A stretch of 64,000 bases of DNA, from NCBI GenBank assembly GCA_031291305.1, contig JARLJH010000058.1:186001-250000 (forward strand), in the 5' to 3' direction. The stretch comes from Rhodoferax sp. (GTDB taxonomy: Bacteria; Pseudomonadota; Gammaproteobacteria; Burkholderiales; Burkholderiaceae_C). The translations under genes were made by a program, and so were the position numbers. Positions 46,828 through 56,325 of this stretch are shown in pieces (positions within the stretch are counted from its first letter, which is position 1; every line of letters begins with the position of its first letter). Below the pieces are notes generated by a model. The model was not told where the DNA came from. It made no database searches and saw nothing but the letters and a program-made list of their open reading frames with translations.

Positions 46828-47688
46828 ATGAACCGATTTCTTCCCCGCGTGCTGTTGGCACCGGCGATGCTCACCCTCTTTCTGTGGATGATCGTGCCAC
46901 TGGTGATGACGATCTACTTCTCCGTCATCCGCTACAACCTGTTGCAACCTGACCAAACGGGCTTTGTCGGGCTGGACAACTACGTCTACTTCATGACCGA
47001 TCCGTCGTTCGGTACGGCGATCATGAACACCTTGTTGCTGTTGGGCAGCGTGATTTTGATCACCGTCATTGGCGGCATCATGCTGGCACTGCTGGTGGAT
47101 GCGCCGTTCCCGGGTCGCAATATTGTTCGCATCCTGCTGATTTCCCCGTTCTTCGTCATCCCCACCGTCAATGCACTGCTGTGGAAGCACATGATGATGA
47201 ACCCGATCTACGGTGTCCTGGCGCAGGTCTGGCGGTACTTTGGTGCCACGCCGGTCGACTGGCTGACCAACTGGCCACTGTGGAGCGTGATCCTGATCGT
47301 GACCTGGCAATGGCTGCCCTTTGCCACGCTGATTTTCATCACCGCGCTGCAAAGCATGGACCGCGAGCAGTTGGAAGCCTCGCGCATGGACGGCGCCAAC
47401 TACCTGCAACAACTGCGCTACCTCTACATCCCGCACCTGGGCCGATCCATGGCGGTGGTGGTGATGATCGAGATGATCTTTCTGCTCAGCGTGTTTGCCG
47501 AGATTTACACCACCACCAGCGGCGGACCGGGGGACGCCAGCACCAACCTGGCGTTCTTGATCTTCAAACAGGCCTTGTTGAACTTTGATGCTGGCGCGGC
47601 GTCAGCTGGCGCCCTGCTTGCCGTGGTGCTGGCCAATATTGCCGGCATTTTCCTGATCCGCATGGTTGGCAAAAACCTTGACAAGTGA
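46828..47688 (+). CDS. Polyol ABC transporter permease 1 (SmoF/MtlF-like)
   Basis: A 286-residue inner-membrane permease with six helices. The EAA loop that contacts the ATPase is LEASRMDGANYLQQLRYLYIPHL (core ASRMDGANYLQQLRYLYIP). The N-terminal helix region MNRFLPRVLLAPAMLTLFLWM is typical of MalF-like polyol permeases. It lies 171 bases after the binding protein gene, the largest gap in the operon, which contains two hairpins. Confidence 0.92.
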   Translation: MNRFLPRVLLAPAMLTLFLWMIVPLVMTIYFSVIRYNLLQPDQTGFVGLDNYVYFMTDPSFGTAIMNTLLLLGSVILITVIGGIMLALLVDAPFPGRNIVRILLISPFFVIPTVNALLWKHMMMNPIYGVLAQVWRYFGATPVDWLTNWPLWSVILIVTWQWLPFATLIFITALQSMDREQLEASRMDGANYLQQLRYLYIPHLGRSMAVVVMIEMIFLLSVFAEIYTTTSGGPGDASTNLAFLIFKQALLNFDAGAASAGALLAVVLANIAGIFLIRMVGKNLDK

Positions 47689-47695
47689 GCACAGC

Positions 47696-48520
<825 letters not shown>

Positions 48521-48539
48521 CAAGATTCGGAGACCCCAC

Positions 48540-49601
48540 ATGGCTTACCTCTCACTCAACGGCATCGAAAAAATCTTTGGCGACATCCGCGTCATAAAAG
48601 GGCTCAACCTGGACATCCGACAGGGCGAATTTGTGGTGTTTGTCGGGCCCTCGGGCTGTGGCAAATCGACCCTGCTGCGCCTGATTGCCGGACTGGAGCA
48701 CATTGACGCGGGCACCTTGCAGCTGGATGGCCGCGACATCACGCACCTGCCATCCAGCAAGCGCGACCTGGCCATGGTGTTCCAGAGCTACGCGCTGTAT
48801 CCCCACATGAGCGTGTTCGAAAACATGAGTTTCGCGCTGAAACTGGCCAAGGAAAACACCGAAGTGATCAAGGAAAAGGTCGCCCGCGCCGCCAATATCC
48901 TGAACCTGACCCAGTATCTGGAGCGCACGCCCAAGGAATTGTCGGGTGGTCAGCGCCAGCGGGTGGCGATTGGCCGCGCCATTGTGCGTGCACCCAAGGT
49001 GTTTCTGTTTGACGAACCGCTGTCCAACCTGGATGCGGCGCTACGCGGCCAGACGCGCATCGAGATTGCCAAGCTGCACCGCGACCTGGGCGCCACCACC
49101 ATTTATGTCACCCACGATCAGGTGGAGGCCATGACACTGGCCGACCGCGTGGTGGTGCTGCGTGATGGTGTGATCGAGCAGGTTGGCACGCCGCTGGAGC
49201 TGTACGACCGCCCTGCCAACCAGTTTGTGGCGCAGTTCATCGGCACACCGCAAATGAACATCGTCTCTGCTGCCCAAATGCCGGCGCTGGAGACCACCGC
49301 TGGCTTGTCGCTGCCGGCGGGTGGCTTCGTTGGACTGCGACCTGAGCACGTGATCCTGCACCCCGCTGGTCAGGGCATGCTGCAGGGCAAGGTTGATCTG
49401 GTCGAAGCGCTGGGGGCCGAAACACTGATTTACGTGACCACCACCCAAGGTGCTCAACTGGTATCGCGCCAAACCGAACGCACACCGCTGCACACCGGGG
49501 ATGCTGTGAGCATCCAGATCGACACCGACACCGCTCATGTGTTTGACGCCAACGGACGCATCACGCGCACCGGCCAGACCCATGAGATGCCGACCCACTG
49601 A
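48540..49601 (+). CDS. Polyol ABC transporter ATP-binding protein (MalK/UgpC-like)
   Basis: A 353-residue ATPase. The Walker A motif is GPSGCGKST, the signature LSGGQRQRVAIGRA, Walker B VFLFDEPLSNLD, and the switch His lies in TIYVTHDQVEAMT. The C-terminal ~120 residues form the regulatory OB-type domain of MalK-like subunits (GLRPEHV). The ATG at 48540 is chosen because the family starts MAYLSLNGIEK. It energises uptake by the two permeases. Confidence 0.95.
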   Translation: MAYLSLNGIEKIFGDIRVIKGLNLDIRQGEFVVFVGPSGCGKSTLLRLIAGLEHIDAGTLQLDGRDITHLPSSKRDLAMVFQSYALYPHMSVFENMSFALKLAKENTEVIKEKVARAANILNLTQYLERTPKELSGGQRQRVAIGRAIVRAPKVFLFDEPLSNLDAALRGQTRIEIAKLHRDLGATTIYVTHDQVEAMTLADRVVVLRDGVIEQVGTPLELYDRPANQFVAQFIGTPQMNIVSAAQMPALETTAGLSLPAGGFVGLRPEHVILHPAGQGMLQGKVDLVEALGAETLIYVTTTQGAQLVSRQTERTPLHTGDAVSIQIDTDTAHVFDANGRITRTGQTHEMPTH

Positions 49602-49623
49602 TGACTCAACGACCTGACATCTC

Positions 49624-50361
49624 ATGAACCAAACACTTCCCCTGGACGGCCAGATAGCCGCCATCACCGGCTCGGCATCGGGCATCGGTTTTGCCAGTGC
49701 CCAGGCCATGATCTCGGCTGGCGCGCAAGTTGTGTTGATTGACCGCGACGCATCAGCCCTGATCAAGGCCCGAGATGCACTGGGCACCGCAGCCCTGCCG
49801 CTGGAGCTTGACCTGCTGGACCCCGCGCCGTGCGCGGCCATGCCCCAGCGCATCCTGGAGCTGACCGGCGGTCGGCTCGACATCTTCCACGCCAACGCCG
49901 GGCTGTATGTCGGTGGCGATCTGATCGACGCCAACGACGACGCGATCGACCGCATGCTCAACCTGAACATCAACGTGGTCATGAAGAACGTGCGCGGCGT
50001 GCTGCCCCACATGATCGAACGCGGCACCGGCGACATCATCGTGACCAGCTCGCTCGCCGCGCATTTCCCGACCCCCTGGGAGCCGGTCTATGCATCCAGC
50101 AAGTGGGCCATCGACTGTTTCGTGCAAACCGTGCGTCGCCAGGTCTTCAAGCACGGCATCCGCGTGGGCGCCATCTCGCCGGGGCCGGTGATCACCGCGC
50201 TGCTGGCCGACTGGCCAGCCGAAAAACTGGAAGAGGCCAAGGCCAAGGGTAGCTTGCTGGAGGCGGCTGAAGTCGCCAACGTTGTGTTGTTCATGCTCAC
50301 GCGCCCGCGCGGCATGACGATCCGCGACGTCGTGATGATGCCCACGCAGTTCGACCTCTGA
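49624..50361 (+). CDS. rbtD: Ribitol 2-dehydrogenase (SDR family)
   Basis: A 245-residue short-chain dehydrogenase. The NAD motif TGSASGIG is at residues 16-23, HANAG is the NNAG equivalent, the catalytic Ser is in VTSSLAAH, and Tyr/Lys in PVYASSKWA. Several stretches match my memory of Klebsiella ribitol dehydrogenase: DIFHANAGLYVGG, EPVYASSKWAIDCFV, RVGAISPGPVITALLADWP and TIRDVVMMP. It would oxidise ribitol to D-ribulose. It sits directly after the transporter ATPase. A sorbitol dehydrogenase role is the main alternative. Confidence 0.82.
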   Translation: MNQTLPLDGQIAAITGSASGIGFASAQAMISAGAQVVLIDRDASALIKARDALGTAALPLELDLLDPAPCAAMPQRILELTGGRLDIFHANAGLYVGGDLIDANDDAIDRMLNLNINVVMKNVRGVLPHMIERGTGDIIVTSSLAAHFPTPWEPVYASSKWAIDCFVQTVRRQVFKHGIRVGAISPGPVITALLADWPAEKLEEAKAKGSLLEAAEVANVVLFMLTRPRGMTIRDVVMMPTQFDL

Positions 50362-50422
50362 ACCAGTCATCCACGGCGCTTTTCTATTCATTGACATTCG
50401 CAATCTACGAAGAAGCCAAACC

Positions 50423-51808
50423 ATGAACACCATCCTTCACCTGGGCCTGGGCTCATTCCATCGCGCCCACCAAGCTGTCTACATGCACCAATTGCAGCAA
50501 TCCGGCGACCGACGTTGGGCACTGGCAGGCGGCAACATCCGCGCCGACATGATGGACACCATCGACGCGCTGATCGCACAGGATGGTGCCTACACGCTGG
50601 AAACCGTCACCCCGCACAACGATCGCAACTACACCCGCATCACCTCCATCCAGACCGTGGTGCCGTTTGACGCCGAGCTCAGCGGCCTGGTGGCCATCGG
50701 CTCAGACCCCAACACCCGCATCATCTCGTTCACCGTCACCGAAGCGGGCTATTACCTGGATGCCCAAAACCACCTCGACCTCAATTTTGCGGATTTGAGC
50801 GCTGACGTGGCAGCCGTCAAGGCGGGCGAGCCGGTCTGCACTCTTTACGGCGCCCTCACCACCCTCCTGCGCGCCCGCATGCAGGCCAACGCAGGCCCGG
50901 TGACGCTGTTGAACTGCGACAACCTGCGCCACAACGGAGAACGTTCGCGCGGCGGGTTGCTGCAATTCCTTAGCCTGGTTGGCGACAGTGCCTTGCTGGT
51001 CTGGGTACAAGCCAACACCACCAGTCCCAACGCCATGGTCGACCGCATCACACCACGCCCGACACCGGAAGTGCGTGCGCGGGTGTTGGCCGCCACTGGC
51101 GTCGATGACCCAGCCGCCCTGATGGGTGAGAGCTTCATCCAGTGGGTGATTGAAGACAACTTCATCGCTGGGCGCCCAGCCTGGGAAACGGTTGGGGTGG
51201 AGATGGTGGATTCGGTGCAGGCTTACGAAGAGGCCAAGATTCGTCTGCTCAATGCCACCCACAGCTGCATTGCCTGGGCGGGCACACTGGTGGGTTACAG
51301 GTTTATCCATGAAGGCACGCTGGACCCGGTGATCCGCCAGTTGGCCTATGACTATGTCACTGACGACACCATCCCGGTGTTGTTGCCTTGCCCGATTGAC
51401 CTTGAACAATACCGCGACGTGGTGTTGGACCGCTTTGGCAACCCGGCCATTGCCGACACCAACCAGCGCGTGGCAATGGATGCGTTCTCGAAGATTCCCG
51501 CCATGATCGCCCCCACCGTTCGTGACCGGCTGACGCGCGGCGAGACGATCAACAGCGTGTCCATGTTGCCAGCGCTCTTTTTGGCCTACCTGCAGCGCTG
51601 GCATGCCGGGCAGATTCCCTACACCTACGAGGACCAGGCGATGGACCCGAAAGTGGCGCATGCCATTTGCGCCTCAAGCGACCCCGTTGCCGCCTTCTGC
51701 GCAGACATCGTGTTGTGGGGCCCGTTGGCCAACGATGCACGTCTGGTGCAAGCCATGCGCACGGCCTTTAACCGTGTTAGTCTTTTTGTCAAGAACCATC
51801 GATCATGA
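50423..51808 (+). CDS. dalD: D-arabinitol 4-dehydrogenase (mannitol dehydrogenase family)
   Basis: A 461-residue polyol-specific long-chain dehydrogenase. The start LHLGLGSFHRAHQAVYMHQL contains the NAD-binding G-x-G-x-F; the catalytic signature AKIRLLNATHSCIAWAG has the Lys/Asn/His set. Blocks such as LLNCDNLRHNGER, MVDRITPRPT and FSKIPAMIAPT agree with D-arabinitol dehydrogenase of Klebsiella more than with mannitol dehydrogenases. The product would be D-xylulose, the substrate of the xylulokinase whose ruined gene follows the regulator. Confidence 0.85.
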   Translation: MNTILHLGLGSFHRAHQAVYMHQLQQSGDRRWALAGGNIRADMMDTIDALIAQDGAYTLETVTPHNDRNYTRITSIQTVVPFDAELSGLVAIGSDPNTRIISFTVTEAGYYLDAQNHLDLNFADLSADVAAVKAGEPVCTLYGALTTLLRARMQANAGPVTLLNCDNLRHNGERSRGGLLQFLSLVGDSALLVWVQANTTSPNAMVDRITPRPTPEVRARVLAATGVDDPAALMGESFIQWVIEDNFIAGRPAWETVGVEMVDSVQAYEEAKIRLLNATHSCIAWAGTLVGYRFIHEGTLDPVIRQLAYDYVTDDTIPVLLPCPIDLEQYRDVVLDRFGNPAIADTNQRVAMDAFSKIPAMIAPTVRDRLTRGETINSVSMLPALFLAYLQRWHAGQIPYTYEDQAMDPKVAHAICASSDPVAAFCADIVLWGPLANDARLVQAMRTAFNRVSLFVKNHRS

Positions 51809-51886
51809 CTACCCACTCAAGCTCGCACCTGCAAGACAAACACGCGTTGTTGAGCGGTGCCAACCTGATGTGTTGAGAGCGTCACC

Positions 51887-52846
51887 ATGTCCCACCTGCC
51901 ACGTCAACTCAAACCCGAACTCGAACAGGATTTCGTCCGCTCGACAGATTTGGGCTACGAGGCACCCGACGAGTCCGGGTTCATCCGTTGCCTGTCGCAT
52001 GGTTTTCCCACGCCACTGGCGCGCTGGCATCACCATGACGAGTACGAGTTCCATCTGATCACCGCCACCTCGGGCAAAGTGTTTGTGGGTGACTGGATCG
52101 GGCACTTCCGCCCCGGCCACGTGGTACTGACCGGCCCACGCCTGCCACACAACTGGGTCAGCACTGACGTGCCCGAAGGCGGCGTGGCCGAGCGTGATCT
52201 GGTCATCCAGTTTTTGCATGGTCCGATTGAAACCGGCTGCCAATCCATACCAGAGCTGCGTGAATTGCTACCTATTTTAGAGCGCGCCAAACATGGGATC
52301 GAGTTTTTTGACATCTACCCGCAAGCGGTAGCGCACTGGCAGCGCATCAAGTCCCACAAGGGGCTGGCGCGCTTTGCGGCGTTTTGTGATCTGATGAGCG
52401 ACTTGGCGCAATGTACCGATTACCGTCTGTTGTCCAACACCCAGATGCAGAGCATGGACAGCGACACCCAGCTTGATCAGATCAACGCCTTGATCAGCCG
52501 CATCAGCGAAAACCTGTCTGAGCCCGTCTCGGCTGCAGACATGGCACGCGAGCTGGCCATGAGCGAAAGCGCCTTTTCGCGCTTCTTCCGCCGGGCCACC
52601 GGCAATACGTTCACCGACTTTGTCAACCATGTTCGCGTCAGTCGCGCCTGCCAGTTGCTGATGGAGTCGGACTTGCTGATCACCCACATTGGCTACCAGG
52701 TGGGCTTCAACAACATCGCCAATTTCAACCGGCGCTTTCTGGACATCAAAGGCATGACGCCCAGCGACTACCGTCGCCAAGCCGCCAGCCGCTTTGGCCT
52801 GAAAGCCGCAGCCCAAGCACAACATCATCATGTCTCTCGGCATTGA
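51887..52846 (+). CDS. AraC family regulator of the pentitol operon
   Basis: A 319-residue regulator. The N-terminal cupin-like sensor is visible at residues ~45-105 (WHHHDEYEFHLITATSGKVFVGD, core HHHDEYEFHLI; then GHVVLTGPRLPHNWVS). The C-terminal double helix-turn-helix spans ~205-305 (PVSAADMARELAMSESAFSRFFRRATGNTF, core MARELAMSESAFSRFFR; then HIGYQVGFNNIANFNRRFLDIKGMTPSDYR, core VGFNNIANFNRRFL). Placement as in Pseudomonas mtlR-type loci suggests it activates the transporter operon, probably at the tandem repeats at 45220. Its last 17 bases overlap the start of the xylB remnant. Confidence 0.9.
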   Translation: MSHLPRQLKPELEQDFVRSTDLGYEAPDESGFIRCLSHGFPTPLARWHHHDEYEFHLITATSGKVFVGDWIGHFRPGHVVLTGPRLPHNWVSTDVPEGGVAERDLVIQFLHGPIETGCQSIPELRELLPILERAKHGIEFFDIYPQAVAHWQRIKSHKGLARFAAFCDLMSDLAQCTDYRLLSNTQMQSMDSDTQLDQINALISRISENLSEPVSAADMARELAMSESAFSRFFRRATGNTFTDFVNHVRVSRACQLLMESDLLITHIGYQVGFNNIANFNRRFLDIKGMTPSDYRRQAASRFGLKAAAQAQHHHVSRH

Positions 52847-53400
52847 CCTGGGCACCTCCCCGGTCTGGCACTTCAGCTGATGGATCTGCAGCACCACGTC
52901 CACGCCAGCATGGACGCGCCCATCACCCTGCGGCGCCCGCTCCCTCTGGAGCGAGCAACTCCCTGCCGAATGGTGGCAGGCTCTGAAATCTGTGGTGGCG
53001 CAACGGCGCGCCACCGCACCACGGGCCTGGAGCCAGGTGCGAGGAATTGGAACGCCGGGTGCCACCGTCACGCCAGATCACCGGCAACCTGGCGATGCCG
53101 GGTTTCATCTCCCAATGCAACTCTGAATACGAGAGCATGAATCCAATGTAGTCAAAGGGCTACACGAGGTTTTACCACTCAAAGATTGACTGCACCTGGA
53201 ACTCACCGGTGTTTGCGTCAGCGAGAGTCGGCCAGCGTTGTTGGAGCGAACCGATGCTGGCGGCATGCGGTTTGAACCTGTCTCACATGCCGCGTCTGCT
53301 GGAAGGAAGCCAGCACAAAGTCAACTTCTGGCGCAGCGCTACCCCCGTTTTCGGGCACTCCATCCGGCACTGCAAGCTTTTTTTGAATCGACGGGTCTTG
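52830..53400 (+). pseudogene. xylB: Multiply deleted xylulokinase gene
   Basis: The ATG at 52830 overlaps the regulator end and begins MSLGIDLGTS, the FGGY-kinase N-terminus, then stops at 52878. Collinear xylulokinase fragments follow in shifting frames: LWSEQLPAEWWQALKSVVAQ (from 52944) running to VRGIG; ELERRVPPSRQITGNLAMPG (from 53044); KD-stop-LHLELTGVCVSE (from 53181, the stop TGA at 53187 replacing a Trp); RCWSEPMLAACGL and MPRLLEGS (53236-53310); and the C-terminal AQRYPRFRALHPALQAFF (from about 53331). Roughly 570 of ~1480 bases remain. Order and overlap show this was the operon kinase. No functional product is possible. Confidence 0.85.
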
Positions 53401-53529
53401 GTCAGCATCTTGGTTTGACCGGGGCAGACCCCAATGGCCTGAGGCGACACTGTCCGGCAGAATGCGGGGCACTCTGACCGTGTCAGCAACGCGTAGGTCA
53501 GGCCCTGTTTCAAGCTTTGAGAACCCCAT

Positions 53530-55242
53530 ATGCAGACAGACTTCGACTACATCATCGTCGGTGCCGGCACCGCCGGCTGCTTGTTGGCCAACCGCTTGAG
53601 CGCCGACCCGTCCAAACGTGTATTGCTGATCGAAGCAGGCCGTCAGGACGACTACCGCTGGATCCACATCCCGGTGGGTTACCTGTACTGCATCGGCAAC
53701 CCGCGCACCGACTGGCTCTACAAAACCGAGCCCGACCGAGGTTTGAACGGCCGCACCCTGCGCTACCCGCGTGGCAAAACGCTGGGCGGGTGCAGCAGCA
53801 TCAACGGCATGATCTACATGCGCGGCCAGGCGCGCGACTACGACGGCTGGGCGAAACTCACCGGAGATGATGAATGGCGCTGGCAGCGTTGCCTCGAGGA
53901 CTTCAAGCAACATGAAAGTCACTACAAACTAGATAGCTACTCGCACAGAATAGACAAGGGCTTGGAGGCTAAAAAGCTTGAAGAATTGGCACGTACACAC
54001 GGCACCGGCGGCGAGTGGCGGGTCGAAAAACAGCGCCTGCGCTGGGACATTTTGGACGCCTTCGCCCAGGCCGCGCAACAAGCGGGCATTCCCGCCACCC
54101 TTGATTTCAACCAGGGCGACAACGAAGGCGTGGGCTACTTCGAGGTCAACCAGAAATCCGGCTGGCGCTGGAACACCGCCAAGGCTTTTTTACGACCCGT
54201 GTGCGAAAACCGCCCCAACTTCACGCTGTGGACGCAGGCCCAGGCGGCCAAGCTGGTGATTGAAAAACAGCCCGATGGCCGCCTGCGTTGCGCGGGAGTG
54301 GAGCTGATCAAAGGCGGCCAAAGCATCACCGCTCTGGCCGCCGGTGAGGTGATCTTGAGCGCGGGCAGCATTGGTTCGCCGCAGCTCCTGCAGCTCTCGG
54401 GCATTGGTCCGGCGGCGCTGCTGCGCCAGCACGGCATCGCCGTGCAGCACGACGCGCCGGGCGTGGGCGCCAATCTGCAGGACCACTTGCAGATTCGCAC
54501 CGTGTTCAAGGTGCAGGGGGTCAAAACGCTCAACACACAGGCCAACTCGCTGTGGGGCAAGGCGATGATTGGTCTGGAATACGCCCTCAAGCGTAGCGGA
54601 CCGATGAGCATGGCGCCCAGTCAGCTGGGCGCCTTCACGCGCAGCGACCCGGCCCAGCCCTACCCCAATATCGAATACCACGTACAGCCGCTGAGCCTGG
54701 ACGCCTTTGGCGAGCCGCTGCACCGCTTTGCCGCCTTCACCGCCAGCGTCTGCAACCTCAACCCGACCAGCCGTGGCAGCGTGCAGATCACCTCACCCGA
54801 CTTCAGGCAAGCCCCGGCGATTGCCCCCAACTACCTCAGCACGGCGGAAGATCGCCAGGTGGCAGCCGACTCGCTGCGCCTGACGCGCCGCATCGTCGGC
54901 CAGGCAGCCCTGTCCAAATACCAGCCCCAGGAGTTCAAACCGGGCGTGCAGTTCCAGACCGATGACGAACTGACACGTCTGGCTGGCGACATTGCCACCA
55001 CCATCTTCCACCCGGTCGGCACCACCAAAATGGGCCGCGACGAGGACCCGCTGGCGGTGGTTGATACCCGGCTGCGAGTGCGGGGTCCGGGCGGGCTGAT
55101 CGCCGGGCTGCGCGTGGTGGATGCGGGCGTCATGCCCCTCATCACCAGCGGCAACACCAACTCACCCACCCTGATGCTGGCAGAGAAAGCGGCGCGCTGG
55201 ATCATCGCGGACGCGCACACCCTGTCCATGAACAAGTCGTGA
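53530..55242 (+). CDS. GMC-family FAD oxidoreductase (choline dehydrogenase-like)
   Basis: A 570-residue flavoprotein. The FAD-binding N-terminus DYIIVGAGTAGCLLANRLS, the GMC signature 1 region RGKTLGGCSSINGMIYMRG (core GGCSSINGMIYMRG), signature 2 GSIGSPQLLQLSGIGP and the C-terminal HPVGTTKMG with active-site His are present. It resembles alcohol dehydrogenases of the AlkJ/choline oxidase type; the substrate is uncertain and a link to polyols is only positional. Residues ~134-151 (KLDSYSHRIDKGLEAKKL) come from an in-frame copy of the dispersed repeat in a surface segment. Confidence 0.9.
   Translation: MQTDFDYIIVGAGTAGCLLANRLSADPSKRVLLIEAGRQDDYRWIHIPVGYLYCIGNPRTDWLYKTEPDRGLNGRTLRYPRGKTLGGCSSINGMIYMRGQARDYDGWAKLTGDDEWRWQRCLEDFKQHESHYKLDSYSHRIDKGLEAKKLEELARTHGTGGEWRVEKQRLRWDILDAFAQAAQQAGIPATLDFNQGDNEGVGYFEVNQKSGWRWNTAKAFLRPVCENRPNFTLWTQAQAAKLVIEKQPDGRLRCAGVELIKGGQSITALAAGEVILSAGSIGSPQLLQLSGIGPAALLRQHGIAVQHDAPGVGANLQDHLQIRTVFKVQGVKTLNTQANSLWGKAMIGLEYALKRSGPMSMAPSQLGAFTRSDPAQPYPNIEYHVQPLSLDAFGEPLHRFAAFTASVCNLNPTSRGSVQITSPDFRQAPAIAPNYLSTAEDRQVAADSLRLTRRIVGQAALSKYQPQEFKPGVQFQTDDELTRLAGDIATTIFHPVGTTKMGRDEDPLAVVDTRLRVRGPGGLIAGLRVVDAGVMPLITSGNTNSPTLMLAEKAARWIIADAHTLSMNKS
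53926..53980 (-). repeat. Dispersed repeat inserted in frame in the GMC oxidoreductase
   Basis: The plus strand reads AACTAGATAGCTACTCGC, then GACAAGGGCTTGGAGGCTAA and AAAGCTT, the reverse form of the element. The encoded residues lie before GTGGEWRVEKQR, where relatives have a shorter loop. Confidence 0.65.
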
Positions 55243-55398
55243 CAAAAACGCTTCACCAAGGGTAAACACGAAAAGGGTATATCCCGATGGCTGCGAGCCC
55301 GAACGGGGCGTACAGTCTAGGCATCAGACGGGCACGACGCTCGTAGATGGCGAGTGACCCCTGGAGACAGACCCGACGCGGTCAAATAAAAAACAAAG

Positions 55399-55429
55399 AA
55401 AAGGCACCGGTCAACCCGGTGCCTTTTCT
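55399..55429 (+). terminator. Rho-independent terminator downstream of the GMC gene
   Basis: Stem AAAAGGCACCGG / CCGGTGCCTTTT with a four-base loop. The T-run is short (TTTTCTATTT). It lies 157 bases beyond the GMC stop. Confidence 0.85.
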
Positions 55430-55436
55430 ATTTACA

Positions 55437-55500
55437 AGCCAAATTGGCCTTAAGCCCTTATTTCACCTGGGCTAGAAGCTATAGAAGATGTAGCTTTTTC
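55437..55500 (+). repeat. Dispersed AT-rich repeat, intergenic copy before the TSUP gene
   Basis: It reads AGCCAAATTGGCCTTAAGCC, then CTTATTTCACCTGGGCTAG and AAGCTATAG. It differs from the 45079 copy by a few substitutions and lies 29 bases before the next start codon, in the likely promoter region. Confidence 0.72.
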
Positions 55501-55528
55501 ATGCATTGCCCAATGCGACAATGCACGC

Positions 55529-56287
55529 ATGGAATTTTTGATTGTTTCTCTGGCCAGCCTGTTTGCCGGTTTCGTTGACGCCATTGTGGGCGGTGGCGGA
55601 CTGATTCTGATCCCGGCCCTGTTTACCACCTTTCCCAACGCACACCCGGCCACGCTGTTTGGTACCAACAAGGGGGCCTCCGTTTGGGGCACCGGATTTG
55701 CCACCTGGCAGTACAGCCACCGGGTGCAGATGCGCTGGTCTGCGTTGTGGCCCGCGGCGGTAGCGGGTTTGGTGGCCTCGTTTGCCGGCGCCTGGCTGGT
55801 GACCGTGATCTCGCCTGACTTCTTGCGCAAACTGTTGCCGTTTGTCTTGCTGGCCGTGCTGCTCTACACCTTTGCCAAAAAGGATTTGGGGCGCACCCAT
55901 GTGCCCCGCTTTGCCGGTGGGCATGAGCAATGGGTGGCCGCCGGGATCGGTTTGCTCATCGGGTTCTACGATGGCTTCTTTGGCCCGGGTACGGGCAGCT
56001 TTCTGGTGTTTTTGTTTGTGCGCCTGCTGGGTTATGACTTTTTGAACGCCTCGGCCGCAGCAAAACTGATCAACACGGCCACCAATGTGGCGGCGCTGGC
56101 GCTGTTCATCGCCAAAGGGCATATTTGGTGGCACTTTGTGCTGGTGATGGCCATCGCCAATGTGCTGGGCAGTCTGCTGGGCACACGTATGGCCCTCAAG
56201 CACGGCACGGGCTTTGTGCGCGTGGTGTTCCTTTTGGTCGTCAGCGCTCTCATTTTGAAGACAAGCTATGACGCATTTTTTCGCTAA
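55529..56287 (+). CDS. TauE/SafE-type (TSUP) membrane exporter
   Basis: A 252-residue inner-membrane protein with seven to eight helices. Motifs of the TSUP family are FAGFVDAIVGGGGLI near the N-terminus, FGTNKGASVWGTG, and the second-repeat motif GFYDGFFGPGTGSFL (core DGFFGPGTGSF). TSUP proteins carry sulfite, sulfoacetate or similar organic anions outward; the substrate is not predictable here. No clear ribosome site is seen; a repeat copy lies just upstream. Confidence 0.88.
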   Translation: MEFLIVSLASLFAGFVDAIVGGGGLILIPALFTTFPNAHPATLFGTNKGASVWGTGFATWQYSHRVQMRWSALWPAAVAGLVASFAGAWLVTVISPDFLRKLLPFVLLAVLLYTFAKKDLGRTHVPRFAGGHEQWVAAGIGLLIGFYDGFFGPGTGSFLVFLFVRLLGYDFLNASAAAKLINTATNVAALALFIAKGHIWWHFVLVMAIANVLGSLLGTRMALKHGTGFVRVVFLLVVSALILKTSYDAFFR

Positions 56288-56325
56288 ATGGATATGATCA
56301 CGCCTTCATATTCAGAAGGCTGATT

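Larger units (their letters stand above)
55243..55528. other. 286-base gap after the GMC gene
   Basis: It contains, in order, a leader-like stretch with a near palindrome GGGTATATCCC (55276-55286) and a CTGGAGAC Shine-Dalgarno-like sequence (near 55361) that is not followed by a gene, then a terminator and a dispersed repeat. No coding sequence is supported. Confidence 0.45.
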
